DNA of 64,000 nt, taken from positions 1 through 64,000 of the forward strand of contig NZ_FTNI01000028.1 in NCBI RefSeq assembly GCF_900156315.1, written 5' to 3'. Shown here one piece after another: positions 46,160-53,947 of this stretch. The notes beneath the pieces are model-generated. The model ran no database searches. It had not been told where the DNA came from and worked only from the letters and a program-made list of their open reading frames with translations. The stretch comes from Microbispora rosea. GTDB lineage: Bacteria; Actinomycetota; Actinomycetes; Streptosporangiales; Streptosporangiaceae. The position numbers and the translations under genes were made by a program. Each line of letters begins with the position of its first letter. Within the stretch, counting starts at the first letter, position 1.

Positions 46160-46795
46160 ATGCACTCAAACCCCCAGCAGCCGCCGCACGGCTACCCGCC
46201 CTACCCCCAGACCGTCGTCGTGCAGAAGAAGGGTGGCGGCTGCCTGAAAGCGCTCCTGATCGGCGGCGCCGTGCTCATGGGCCTGATCGTCCTTGGAACG
46301 GCCCTCAAGAGCGGCGGACAGAACGACACCCAGGTGAGCCGGGCCGAGACACCCGAGCACACCACCCAGACCGGCAAGCCGAGGAAGCCTCAGGCCCCCG
46401 CTCTGGGAGACGTGGTCAAGGACGGCAAGTTCGCGTTCAAGGTCAGCAAGGTCGAGAAGGGACTGTCCCAGGTCGGTGAGAGCTTCACCGTCTCCAAGGC
46501 CCAGGGGCAGTACGTCCTGATCCACCTGACCGTGAAGAACATCGGCGACAAGGCGCAGATGTTCAGCGACTCGGCGCAGAAGCTCATCGACGCCAAGGGC
46601 CGCACGTTCGACGCCGACTCCGGAGCCGCCGTGCTCGGGCTCAAGGACTCCAACGCGTTCCTCAACAACATCAACCCCGGGAACGCGGTGAACGGCATCC
46701 TGCTGTTCGACGTGCCCAAAGACATCAAGCTCAAGGCGGTCGAGCTGCACGACTCGGTCTTCTCCGATGGTGTGACCGTCTCCCTGGCCCGGTGA
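46160..46795 (+). CDS. DUF4352-domain membrane-anchored exported protein
   Basis: This 211-residue protein has a short proline-rich cytosolic start, a KKGGGCLKALLI basic-hydrophobic segment forming a signal anchor (about 25-48), a charged linker and a C-terminal beta-sandwich of DUF4352 type (GKFAFKVSKVEKGLSQVG; YVLIHLTVKNIGDKAQMF; LNNINPGNAVNGILLFDVP). Such domains are common on actinobacterial cell-surface proteins, usually with unknown ligands. Its stop overlaps the GTG of the ADP-ribosylglycohydrolase gene, so the two are translated together. Confidence 0.8.
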   Translation: MHSNPQQPPHGYPPYPQTVVVQKKGGGCLKALLIGGAVLMGLIVLGTALKSGGQNDTQVSRAETPEHTTQTGKPRKPQAPALGDVVKDGKFAFKVSKVEKGLSQVGESFTVSKAQGQYVLIHLTVKNIGDKAQMFSDSAQKLIDAKGRTFDADSGAAVLGLKDSNAFLNNINPGNAVNGILLFDVPKDIKLKAVELHDSVFSDGVTVSLAR

Positions 46796-47823
46796 GCATG
46801 GGCTACTACTCCAGCGTCATGGGCTCCATGCTCGGCGGCGCCATCGGAGATGCGCTGGGCAACCCCATTGAGTTCATGTCCCTGGCGCAGATCCGCGCCG
46901 CTCACGGACCGGACGGACTACGCGACATGGTCTCGACCGAGGTCACCGACGACACGCAGATGACCCTGTTCACGGCAGAAGGGCTGATCCGCGCACGCCT
47001 TCATCACATCGACCCCGTCGGAGCCGTCCGGAACGCCTATCTCCGCTGGCTCGACACCCAGCAGTTCCCGGAGCCGCCGCCGGCGGACGACGGCATCCGC
47101 AACGGGTGGCTCAGACAAGAGGGCTGGCTGTACGCGAAACGGGCGCCGGGCACGGCCTGCCGTTCAGGGCTGTACGCCGGCGGGCGGCACGTGGACGTCC
47201 CCGCCCCCGGCGCCGTCGGTGAGATCAACCCCCTCTCCAAAGACTGCGGGTCCGTGATGCGTTCCGCGCCTTTCGGACTGTCGGTGTTCGACGCGTTCGA
47301 GACGGCGGCCCGCTGCTCCTACCTCACGCACGGGCATCCCACGGCCTCGCTGTCCGCCGGCGCTTTCGCCGCGATCATCCACGACCTGGTTCGCGGCGAG
47401 TCCCTGGAGCAGGCCGTACGGCAGGCACTCGACCGCCTCACCGGCTATCCCGCGCACGAGGAGACCGTCAGCGCTCTGCGCGCCGCCGTCCACCTGGCCG
47501 CGGGGCCCGAACCAACGGCTGAAGCGGTCGAATCGCTCGGGGCGGGATGGGTCGCGGAGGAGGCTCTCGCGATCGCCGTCTATTGCGCGCTGGTCGAATC
47601 CGACCCGAGAACGGCCCTCCTCCTGGCGGTCAACCACTCCGGCGACTCCGACTCCACCGGCGCCATCTGCGGCAGCATCCTCGGCGCCCAGCACGGATTC
47701 AGATTCCTGCCTCCCGAGTGGCTCGACACGGTGGAAGGCCGCCGGACCCTCGTGAAGATCACCTACGACCTCCTGACAGAACCGACCTCACACAGTTACT
47801 GGACCGACCGCTACCCCCTCTGA
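46792..47823 (+). CDS. ADP-ribosylglycohydrolase (DraG/ARH family)
   Basis: The 343-residue protein has the Mg-binding motifs of ARH hydrolases: GAIGDALGNPIE at the N-terminus, TDDTQM near residue 45, and GDSDSTGAICGSILGA near residue 285. These enzymes remove ADP-ribose from arginine or other groups on proteins, DNA or RNA. The size fits the family. The GTG start overlaps the previous stop (GTGA). No ADP-ribosyltransferase or DarT-like toxin is visible in the window, so its substrate is unclear; reversing phage- or toxin-derived modification is possible. It could also be a general cargo enzyme. Confidence 0.9.
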   Translation: MSMGYYSSVMGSMLGGAIGDALGNPIEFMSLAQIRAAHGPDGLRDMVSTEVTDDTQMTLFTAEGLIRARLHHIDPVGAVRNAYLRWLDTQQFPEPPPADDGIRNGWLRQEGWLYAKRAPGTACRSGLYAGGRHVDVPAPGAVGEINPLSKDCGSVMRSAPFGLSVFDAFETAARCSYLTHGHPTASLSAGAFAAIIHDLVRGESLEQAVRQALDRLTGYPAHEETVSALRAAVHLAAGPEPTAEAVESLGAGWVAEEALAIAVYCALVESDPRTALLLAVNHSGDSDSTGAICGSILGAQHGFRFLPPEWLDTVEGRRTLVKITYDLLTEPTSHSYWTDRYPL

Positions 47824-47834
47824 GGAGAACGTCC

Positions 47835-48434
47835 GTGTTCCGCCGCATGCTCGCCGTACTGGCGTTGACCGCCGCCGCCCTCACCACGACTGCCGCCGCC
47901 CACGCCGACACGACCTATCGGGGCGAGGGTGACGACGTCGTCCGCATCCACGCCACGAAGAAGCCAGGCCTGATCCGCTTCACCCACGACGGAGAGTCCA
48001 ACTTCATCGTCCACACGGTCGACCCGCGCGGAAGGGCCGGGGAGTACCTGGTCAACGAGATCGGGCCCTACACGGGGACAGTGCTCTACAACGACTACGG
48101 CACCAGGGGCACGAGCGGGCTGGAGATCAAGGCCGACGGATTCTGGACGGCGACGTTCCTGCCCCTGTCCAAGGCACGCTGCTGGTGCTCGGCGACGATC
48201 CGCGGCACGGGCGACCAAGTCCTCAAGCTCTCCCCCACCCGCGGTCTGCACACCGTCCGTGGCGCGTACAACGGCGAGTCCAACTTCATCGTGCACGCCC
48301 ACACCCGCATCGGCTCCTACAGCGACCTGCTCTTCAACGAGATCGGCAGGTACAGGGGCAAGGCCCTCCTGCCCGTCGGCACCCGTCTCGTCACCGTCCA
48401 CGCCGACGGCGCCTGGACGCTCACCCGGAACTGA
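47835..48434 (+). CDS. Secreted protein with a duplicated domain
   Basis: This 199-residue protein begins with a Sec signal peptide (MLAVLALTAAALTTTAAAHA; cleavage after AHA). The mature part is two similar halves, each with a GESNFIVH motif (near residues 53 and 144) followed by an LxNEIGxYxG segment. The halves resemble small beta-sandwich domains seen in actinobacterial secreted proteins. The GTG at 47835 has GAGGAG 7 bases upstream. It starts 11 bp after the hydrolase stop and probably closes that three-gene unit. Function unknown. Confidence 0.75.
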   Translation: MFRRMLAVLALTAAALTTTAAAHADTTYRGEGDDVVRIHATKKPGLIRFTHDGESNFIVHTVDPRGRAGEYLVNEIGPYTGTVLYNDYGTRGTSGLEIKADGFWTATFLPLSKARCWCSATIRGTGDQVLKLSPTRGLHTVRGAYNGESNFIVHAHTRIGSYSDLLFNEIGRYRGKALLPVGTRLVTVHADGAWTLTRN

Positions 48435-48499
48435 GGGCCGGGATCCACCCTCGCCTCACTGATCACGTAGGCATTTCTAACCATTTGCACGTCCAATAG

Positions 48500-48529
48500 T
48501 TGACACTTGCACCACGGAATCGGGAAGAT
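48500..48529 (+). promoter_or_regulatory. Candidate promoter of the seven-gene TerY/BrxD operon
   Basis: A perfect TTGACA (48500-48505) is followed 18 bp later by GAAGAT (48524-48529), a weak -10 match. It lies about 85 bp before the first GTG of the operon and after the end of the previous unit. Confidence 0.45.
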
Positions 48530-48614
48530 CACGCCGATTTCTCGCGTCTGGACCGGTCCACCCGGAATCCCCTTTGACGCTCAACCAAATCTGACGAGAG
48601 GACGTCGGTCTTCC

Positions 48615-50294
48615 GTGACGGACCAGGAGCTTGCCGCCGAACTCCGTGAGCTCGCGGGACATCCCGCGTTGTCCTCCCGCGCGGACCAGCTGACAGAGCT
48701 GGCAGACGCGTTGGACGACCCCGGTAAGGCCGACCTGTGGTGCGAGGTGGACCTGTTCGCCGCGTTCCCACCAGAGGACACCGTCCAGGTGATCGTGCAG
48801 TCCACCCCGGCCTGGCAGAAGATCGTCAAGTTCATCTACTACATGCAGGCCGTACTGATCTTCCTCCCGATCACGATCACGTGGGTGGGCCTCAAGAAGG
48901 CGACCACGGCCTACGGTGAGGCTCTCGCGTCCGGAGGGGTCGAGGCCGCACGCCGTCCCTTTCTTGAGATGTGGCAGCGGGGCTTCGACGGCAAGCTGGC
49001 CGGCCTGTGGAAGTTCGACAACGTAGCCGTGATGACCCTCAGCGCGATCGGTTTCCTCATCGTCGTCACTCTGGCCGAGCGCTACATGCACCGGTGGGAA
49101 GACGAGCGGGCGAGCGAGCAGGAAGAAGAGCTGCGACCGCGCCTTCTGTCCGCACTCACCAGAGCGACCTTGCTCCTCAATCAGGTGAAGCTGGCATCGC
49201 CGGCCCGGTTCCAGGCCGAGCTGACCAAGAGCGCGAGCGAGTTGAACAAGGTCGGCAGGACCGTGAGCAAGGTCCACACGCAGGTCGTGGAGGAACTCGA
49301 GAAGGCGCTGGAGGCCACCGGCCAGGCCACGGACGCGCTGACGGCGGGCGTCGCCGAGGTGCGGGACTCGATCGCGAGCCTCGACAAGCACATGGCCGCC
49401 GTCTCCTCCGCCGCGGAGACCCTGCTGCGGTCGGTCGAGCGCACCGCCTACGCCATCGACTCCGTCGGCGAGAAGACGGACGTGGCGGTGGACCGCGTCG
49501 GCGACCGGCTCGGCACGGTGATTCTCGACTCCACGACCGGAGTGCGGAAGTCGCTCGACGAACTGGCGACCCTGACCGGACAGGCCGTACGCGACATGAC
49601 TGCATCCACGGGGGAAGTCGTCCGCAACCTCGCGAGCTCGACCGGGCTGGCGGTGCGGGATCTGGCGGATTCGACTGGACAGGCCGTGCGCGACACGGCG
49701 GCGAGCCTGGACGCGCGGGTCGGCGAGCTGGTGAGTGCGACTGCCGGTATCGGTTCCGCCGTGGGCCGGGTGGAGACCGCCGCCACCGAGAGCGGTGACC
49801 GGATCAGTCATGCCCTCACCAGCGGCAGCGGCACGCTCTCCGCCGTGCTCGGCGGCGCTGGAGCCGACATCAGGGAGGCGCTCGACGACTGGGCCGGGAC
49901 CGCGAGCGCGCATGCCGCGAGGATCGAGATGGTCTCGGACACCGCCGGTCGCACCGTACGGCTGCTCGAGGAGACGCGGGACTCCCTGGACCGGCTGCCC
50001 GCTGACCTGGCTCGGTCTCTCCAGGAGGTTCCGGCCGCCGTCCGTGAGGTCACCGGCCCCGAGATCTCCGCGCTGCAGGCCGCCATCGCCCGGCTGGACG
50101 AGGCAGTACGGCAGGCCGCCGCGGCCGTCACCTCGGGCCTTGCCGCCGGTGCCGGGGAACGCTCCAGCACCGACGCCGCAGCCGTCCCGGCCCGAGCCAC
50201 GAATGAACCACATAACCCGGCCCCCCTCGACGTGGGCGACACCCCGGGCATCGCAGAGAACAGCGGCGAGCGGGCCGAGGGATGGCACCCGTGA
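48615..50294 (+). CDS. Membrane protein with very long helical tail, ZorA/MotA-like candidate
   Basis: This 559-residue protein has two clear membrane helices, around 70-93 (YYMQAVLIFLPITITWVGL) and 136-154 (VAVMTLSAIGFLIVVTLAE), and then about 380 residues of nearly uninterrupted amphipathic helix. The tail contains repeating units such as STGxAVRDxAxS near 330-390. A short membrane domain followed by a long cytoplasmic helical tail is the layout of ZorA, the MotA-like stator of Zorya; MotA/ZorA normally show three or four helices, so this is a divergent candidate. Its stop overlaps the GTG of a small MotB-like partner. The start (GTG 48615) has only a distant AGAGGA site. Alternatives are a methyl-accepting-like sensor or a structural membrane tether. 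Confidence 0.65.
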   Translation: MTDQELAAELRELAGHPALSSRADQLTELADALDDPGKADLWCEVDLFAAFPPEDTVQVIVQSTPAWQKIVKFIYYMQAVLIFLPITITWVGLKKATTAYGEALASGGVEAARRPFLEMWQRGFDGKLAGLWKFDNVAVMTLSAIGFLIVVTLAERYMHRWEDERASEQEEELRPRLLSALTRATLLLNQVKLASPARFQAELTKSASELNKVGRTVSKVHTQVVEELEKALEATGQATDALTAGVAEVRDSIASLDKHMAAVSSAAETLLRSVERTAYAIDSVGEKTDVAVDRVGDRLGTVILDSTTGVRKSLDELATLTGQAVRDMTASTGEVVRNLASSTGLAVRDLADSTGQAVRDTAASLDARVGELVSATAGIGSAVGRVETAATESGDRISHALTSGSGTLSAVLGGAGADIREALDDWAGTASAHAARIEMVSDTAGRTVRLLEETRDSLDRLPADLARSLQEVPAAVREVTGPEISALQAAIARLDEAVRQAAAAVTSGLAAGAGERSSTDAAAVPARATNEPHNPAPLDVGDTPGIAENSGERAEGWHP

Positions 50295-50821
50295 TCAGTC
50301 GTCGCAGTTCGGCCCCGTCGCTGCTCCTCGCAGGCTGGCTGTTCGCCGACCTCCTGCTGGGGCTCACGATCATCATGCTGGGCGCGCAGGCGCCACCACC
50401 CATTCCGGCAAAGCCCCTCGCGGGTAAGGGAACCGCGTCGCCCTCGCCGAGCCCGTCCCCATCGCCCTGCGCCACCCGCGCAGCCGGGGTGGCCGCCAAG
50501 CCCACCAAGATCTCCTTCCGGGTGAATTCCGGCGCCTCGGACACCGAGCTGCTCGGCACGGTGAGGCGAGAGCTGCTCAAGCACAGGAAACGCCTGGCCG
50601 GACGGCACGCCGGCATGGTGCTGACCTTCGGCGCCAGCGGAGGCGCGGGGGAAGGCGTCCATCTGGCTACGCGAGTCAACGCGGCCGCGAGCAAGGCGTT
50701 CCCCAACATCTTCCAGACCGCGGCCACCCGCAACTTCCATGACCTCGCCGCCCCGAGCGGGTCGATCTCCATGGAGATCTACTTCGTCTCCGGCGGCTGC
50801 TCCCCCACCACTGAGAGCTGA
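50291..50821 (+). CDS. Small single-span membrane protein, ZorB/MotB-like candidate
   Basis: This 176-residue protein has a membrane helix at about 11-32 (LLLAGWLFADLLLGLTIIML) with an aspartate (residue 20) inside the helix, the hallmark of proton-driven MotB/ZorB/ExbD partners. A Ser-Pro repeat linker follows, then an external domain of about 110 residues with alternating strands and helices (KISFRVNSG; VRRELLKHRKRL; MVLTFGASGG; SISMEIYFVSGG) that could be OmpA-like. The GTG at 50291 overlaps the upstream stop (GTGA), with GAGGG 9 bases before it; an in-frame ATG at 50282 is an alternative. The pairing supports a two-part ion-driven membrane complex. Confidence 0.6.
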   Translation: MISRRSSAPSLLLAGWLFADLLLGLTIIMLGAQAPPPIPAKPLAGKGTASPSPSPSPSPCATRAAGVAAKPTKISFRVNSGASDTELLGTVRRELLKHRKRLAGRHAGMVLTFGASGGAGEGVHLATRVNAAASKAFPNIFQTAATRNFHDLAAPSGSISMEIYFVSGGCSPTTES

Positions 50822-50831
50822 GGACCACCTG

Positions 50832-51503
50832 ATGAGCGAACAGGTACTCCCCTTCTACCTGGTCTGCGACGAGTCGTACTCCATGCAGGGACCGCCCCTC
50901 GATGCCATCAACCAGGAGCTTCCCCTGATCTACCAGGAGATCGCCAGCAACCCGGTCGTGGCGGACCGGGCCAGGCTCGGCATCATCGGGTTCAGCAGCA
51001 CCGCCGAGGTGCTGCTCCCGCTGGCCGACCTCAACGACGTGCACTCCATTCCGCAGCTGTCCCCGCGCGGCACGACGAGTTATGGCGCCGCGTTCTCCCT
51101 GCTCAAGCGCACGATCGAGCAGGACATCGCGGGACTGAAGCAGGCCGGGCACGCGCCGTACCGGCCCACGGTGTTCTTCCTTACTGACGGGCTCCCGACG
51201 GACGACTGGCACGGGGAGCACAAGGACCTGGTCAGCCGCGACTTCCGGGCTCACCCGACCATCCTGGCGTTCGGCTTTGGCGACGTGGATCCGACGACTT
51301 TGCAGCAGGTGGCCACGTTCCGGGCGTTCATCGCCAACGGCGACATGTCGCCGACACAGGCTCTTCGCGAGTTCGCGCGGCAGTTGCTCAACTCCGTCGT
51401 CCAGTCGGCCGTCGCGTCGTCCTCCAACCCCTCGGGCACGGCCCAGCTCATCATCCCCGACCAGGTGCCGGGCTATACGGTCCTCGCCCCGGACCCGCTC
51501 TGA
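50832..51503 (+). CDS. terY: TerY-type VWA-domain protein
   Basis: This 223-residue protein is a stand-alone von Willebrand A domain with an intact metal site: DESYS at residues 13-17 (DxSxS), the TTSYGAA threonine and LTDGLPTD aspartate. Such TerY proteins are known to cluster with a PP2C phosphatase and a dedicated kinase as the TerY-P triad, and both follow here. It probably scaffolds protein partners in a metal-dependent way in the cytosol. The ATG is 10 bp after the preceding stop, within the same operon. Confidence 0.85.
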   Translation: MSEQVLPFYLVCDESYSMQGPPLDAINQELPLIYQEIASNPVVADRARLGIIGFSSTAEVLLPLADLNDVHSIPQLSPRGTTSYGAAFSLLKRTIEQDIAGLKQAGHAPYRPTVFFLTDGLPTDDWHGEHKDLVSRDFRAHPTILAFGFGDVDPTTLQQVATFRAFIANGDMSPTQALREFARQLLNSVVQSAVASSSNPSGTAQLIIPDQVPGYTVLAPDPL

Positions 51504-51534
51504 TCGCGACCCGCAGCCGGAAGAGGAACCCCAC

Positions 51535-52410
51535 ATGGAACAGGTCCAGGAGCACGAGGCGCCCTCGATGACGGAGACGGCGCACGGGTTTCCCCAGCCG
51601 CTCGTCATCGGCCGTGAGCCGCGGGTGATCTCACAGCCGGGTCCGCTGCCGGCCGTGCGACGGCCGGACACCGAAATCGACGGCGCAGCGCTGCCCGGGC
51701 TGGAGGTGCGTGCCGCATCGATTCGAGGGGACGCGCACCGCTACTACGGCACCGTACGTCAGGACGCGATGGGGCTCTGGCACGACGGCGACCGCACGCT
51801 GCTGGCCTGCGTGGCGGATGGCCTGGGCAGCAAGGAGGGCTCACATGTCGGAGCGGCCACGGCCTGCGAGGTCGCGCAGGCGTATCTCTCCACGCTGCCG
51901 ATCGCCCCTGACCACGTGACGGATGCCCGGGACTTCGTCGACGGCATCGCCGGCGAGATCCGCAACCGGGCGGACGAGCGCGGAATGCCGCCGGAAGAGT
52001 TGTCCACGACGTTCCTCGCCGCCAGGGTCCAGGAAATGCCCGAGGCGTCCGTGCACCGCGCCGTGCTGGTCCGGGTCGGCGACTGCATGGCGTGGCACCT
52101 GCACAGGGGCGTCTGGACACCGTGCTTCGGCGAGGACGATGCCGACACGGGGGTCTCGACCTCGGCGACCCACGCGCTGCCTCAGGACATCGAGCATGCA
52201 GAAGTCGGCTATGCCGACTTGTATCCGGGCGACATGCTGCTGCTGTGCACCGACGGCCTGGCCAAGCCGATGCGGGGGCCGCAGGTGAGCTCCCAGTTGG
52301 CGAGCTGGTGGAGCCGGCCGCCGTCCCTGCCCGAGTTCTTCTGGCAGATGAGCTTCCGGGCGAAGACGCACGACGACGACCGGACCGCCGTTTGCATCTG
52401 GAGGGTCTGA
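51535..52410 (+). CDS. PP2C-type protein phosphatase of the TerY-P triad
   Basis: This 291-residue protein has the PP2C metal-binding signatures: RQDA near residue 79, VADGLGS near 95, CTDGL near 237 and DDDRTAV near the end. An N-terminal 55-residue extension rich in proline precedes the fold. It should dephosphorylate Ser/Thr residues, presumably reversing the kinase encoded next. GAGGA lies 8 bases before the ATG at 51535. Only one base separates its stop from the kinase start, so expression is coupled. Confidence 0.87.
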   Translation: MEQVQEHEAPSMTETAHGFPQPLVIGREPRVISQPGPLPAVRRPDTEIDGAALPGLEVRAASIRGDAHRYYGTVRQDAMGLWHDGDRTLLACVADGLGSKEGSHVGAATACEVAQAYLSTLPIAPDHVTDARDFVDGIAGEIRNRADERGMPPEELSTTFLAARVQEMPEASVHRAVLVRVGDCMAWHLHRGVWTPCFGEDDADTGVSTSATHALPQDIEHAEVGYADLYPGDMLLLCTDGLAKPMRGPQVSSQLASWWSRPPSLPEFFWQMSFRAKTHDDDRTAVCIWRV

Positions 52411-52411
52411 A

Positions 52412-53947
52412 ATGGCCTTCACGCCTCATCCGCTCGACCGGCACCGTGCCACGCTGCCCCTTGAGTCCGCTCCCCTCGACAAGGGCGGCCAAGGGGTGGT
52501 CACCCGTGTGCTCGGACCGGAGAACCTCGTCTACAAGGAGTACATGCCGCAGGCCGGCCAGGTGAACGGCGCGGCTCTCGCGGAACTCGTCGAGTTCGGT
52601 CATCGCCAGACCGACGCGGAAGTGCGCGCCCTGCTGGGCCACTGCGCCTGGCCCGTCGCGCGGGTCGTGCACGGAGGCCAGGTGAACGGCTTCCTCATGC
52701 CGCACGTGCCCATGGACTTCTACGGCACGATCGGCGGCAAGCCCAAGCTGGTCGAGCTGCAGTATCTGCTGTACGAACCGAACTGGGCGTGGCAGGACCT
52801 GCACCAGCCCGACATCGACGGCCGCCTCGAGATCGCGACGCTGGCCGCCAAGCTGATCGACCTGCTGCACACTCATGGATGGATCGTCGGGGACCTTTCC
52901 TTCCGGAATCTCCTGTGGCGCCCGGGCCGACCGTACAAGGTCTTCATGCTCGACTGCGACGGCCTGCGCCGGCACGGAGCGGAACCGGTGCTACGGCAGG
53001 CGCACACGCCGGACTGGAATGATCCCCACCAGCCCTCCAGCGGGCCGGAGCTGGACACCGACCGGTACAAGCTCGCGCTGCTGATCGGGCGGGTGCTCTC
53101 GCGGACCGCCTCCGTGCGGCCCGGTGACGAGCCGGCTCTGCTTCCCGGCCTGCCGGACCATGTCGTGACCGCGGTCAGAGAGCTCTTCACCCGCGCGCAG
53201 GGCCCGCGCGGCACCCGTCCGATCGCGGCCGAGTGGGTCCAGGCTCTCGTCGGCCGCAAGCGCATCGCGGTGACCCGCCCTCCTCGGCCACAGAGGTCCG
53301 TGCACACCGGGCCTGCCGCCCCGATGCACGTGCCGGGCTCGGGCCGTGTCGGTGTGCCTGTCAGCAGACCAGAGCCGGGTAGGCGGCCGTCCCTGTCGCA
53401 GACGCCGGCTTCAACGTCTCCCGAGCGGCCGCGGATTCCTGTCTCCGTTCCCAAGCCTCCCGTCGTCTTCGCGCCACGCCCGGCGCCACCGTCCCCCCCG
53501 CCCCCGCCTCCGCCCGCTCGCCGGGAACCCGTCATCTTCGCACCGCGGCCGAAGCCACAGCCGCCGAAGCCACAGCCGCCGAAGCCACAGCCTCCAGTGT
53601 CCCGGCCTTCGGCACCGCCGGCCGTACCGACTCTGGGGCAGCGGGTGGTCGCCTCGGATACGTATGCCGAGCAGCGGAGGCTGGCTCCCCGGGGCGGCGT
53701 CGTCGATGACGACGAGGTGGCCCGTCTCATCGACCACCTCGTCGCGGGCACCGGACGCGACTCGGTGGCGAACATCGCGGTGCTGCTCGAAGACACCGCG
53801 GACAGGACGGTCTTGCTGATGCAGGCGCTGAAGAACCTGCTCAACGTGGAACAGACCGATGTGATCACGCTCAAGGACGGCGACCGTACGGTCGAGCTGA
53901 ACGTGCGACTACTGGAAGAGCAGTTCCTCGAGGAGGATGAGCCGTGA
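52412..53947 (+). CDS. TerY-associated protein kinase with Pro-rich linker and extra C-terminal domain
   Basis: This 511-residue protein has a divergent kinase fold in residues about 1-290: LDKGGQGVV as the nucleotide loop, YKEY as the likely ATP lysine, GDLSFRN replacing HRDxxxxN (catalytic D and N kept), and LDCDGL replacing DFG. A long proline-rich linker (about 300-405) contains three tandem KPQPP units encoded by a 12-bp repeat near 53557-53592. The C-terminal 95 residues form a separate helical-plus-strand domain (DDEVARLIDHLVAGTG...LMQALKNLLNVEQTDVITL). The stop overlaps the GTG of the BrxD-like gene. The extra domain may link the kinase to that ATPase. Confidence 0.8.
   Translation: MAFTPHPLDRHRATLPLESAPLDKGGQGVVTRVLGPENLVYKEYMPQAGQVNGAALAELVEFGHRQTDAEVRALLGHCAWPVARVVHGGQVNGFLMPHVPMDFYGTIGGKPKLVELQYLLYEPNWAWQDLHQPDIDGRLEIATLAAKLIDLLHTHGWIVGDLSFRNLLWRPGRPYKVFMLDCDGLRRHGAEPVLRQAHTPDWNDPHQPSSGPELDTDRYKLALLIGRVLSRTASVRPGDEPALLPGLPDHVVTAVRELFTRAQGPRGTRPIAAEWVQALVGRKRIAVTRPPRPQRSVHTGPAAPMHVPGSGRVGVPVSRPEPGRRPSLSQTPASTSPERPRIPVSVPKPPVVFAPRPAPPSPPPPPPPARREPVIFAPRPKPQPPKPQPPKPQPPVSRPSAPPAVPTLGQRVVASDTYAEQRRLAPRGGVVDDDEVARLIDHLVAGTGRDSVANIAVLLEDTADRTVLLMQALKNLLNVEQTDVITLKDGDRTVELNVRLLEEQFLEEDEP

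Noticed and set aside
53549-53592. Short tandem repeats that could suggest a CRISPR or regulatory array
   Set aside because: The 12-bp units are in frame and encode KPQPP repeats in the kinase linker; there are no spacers.
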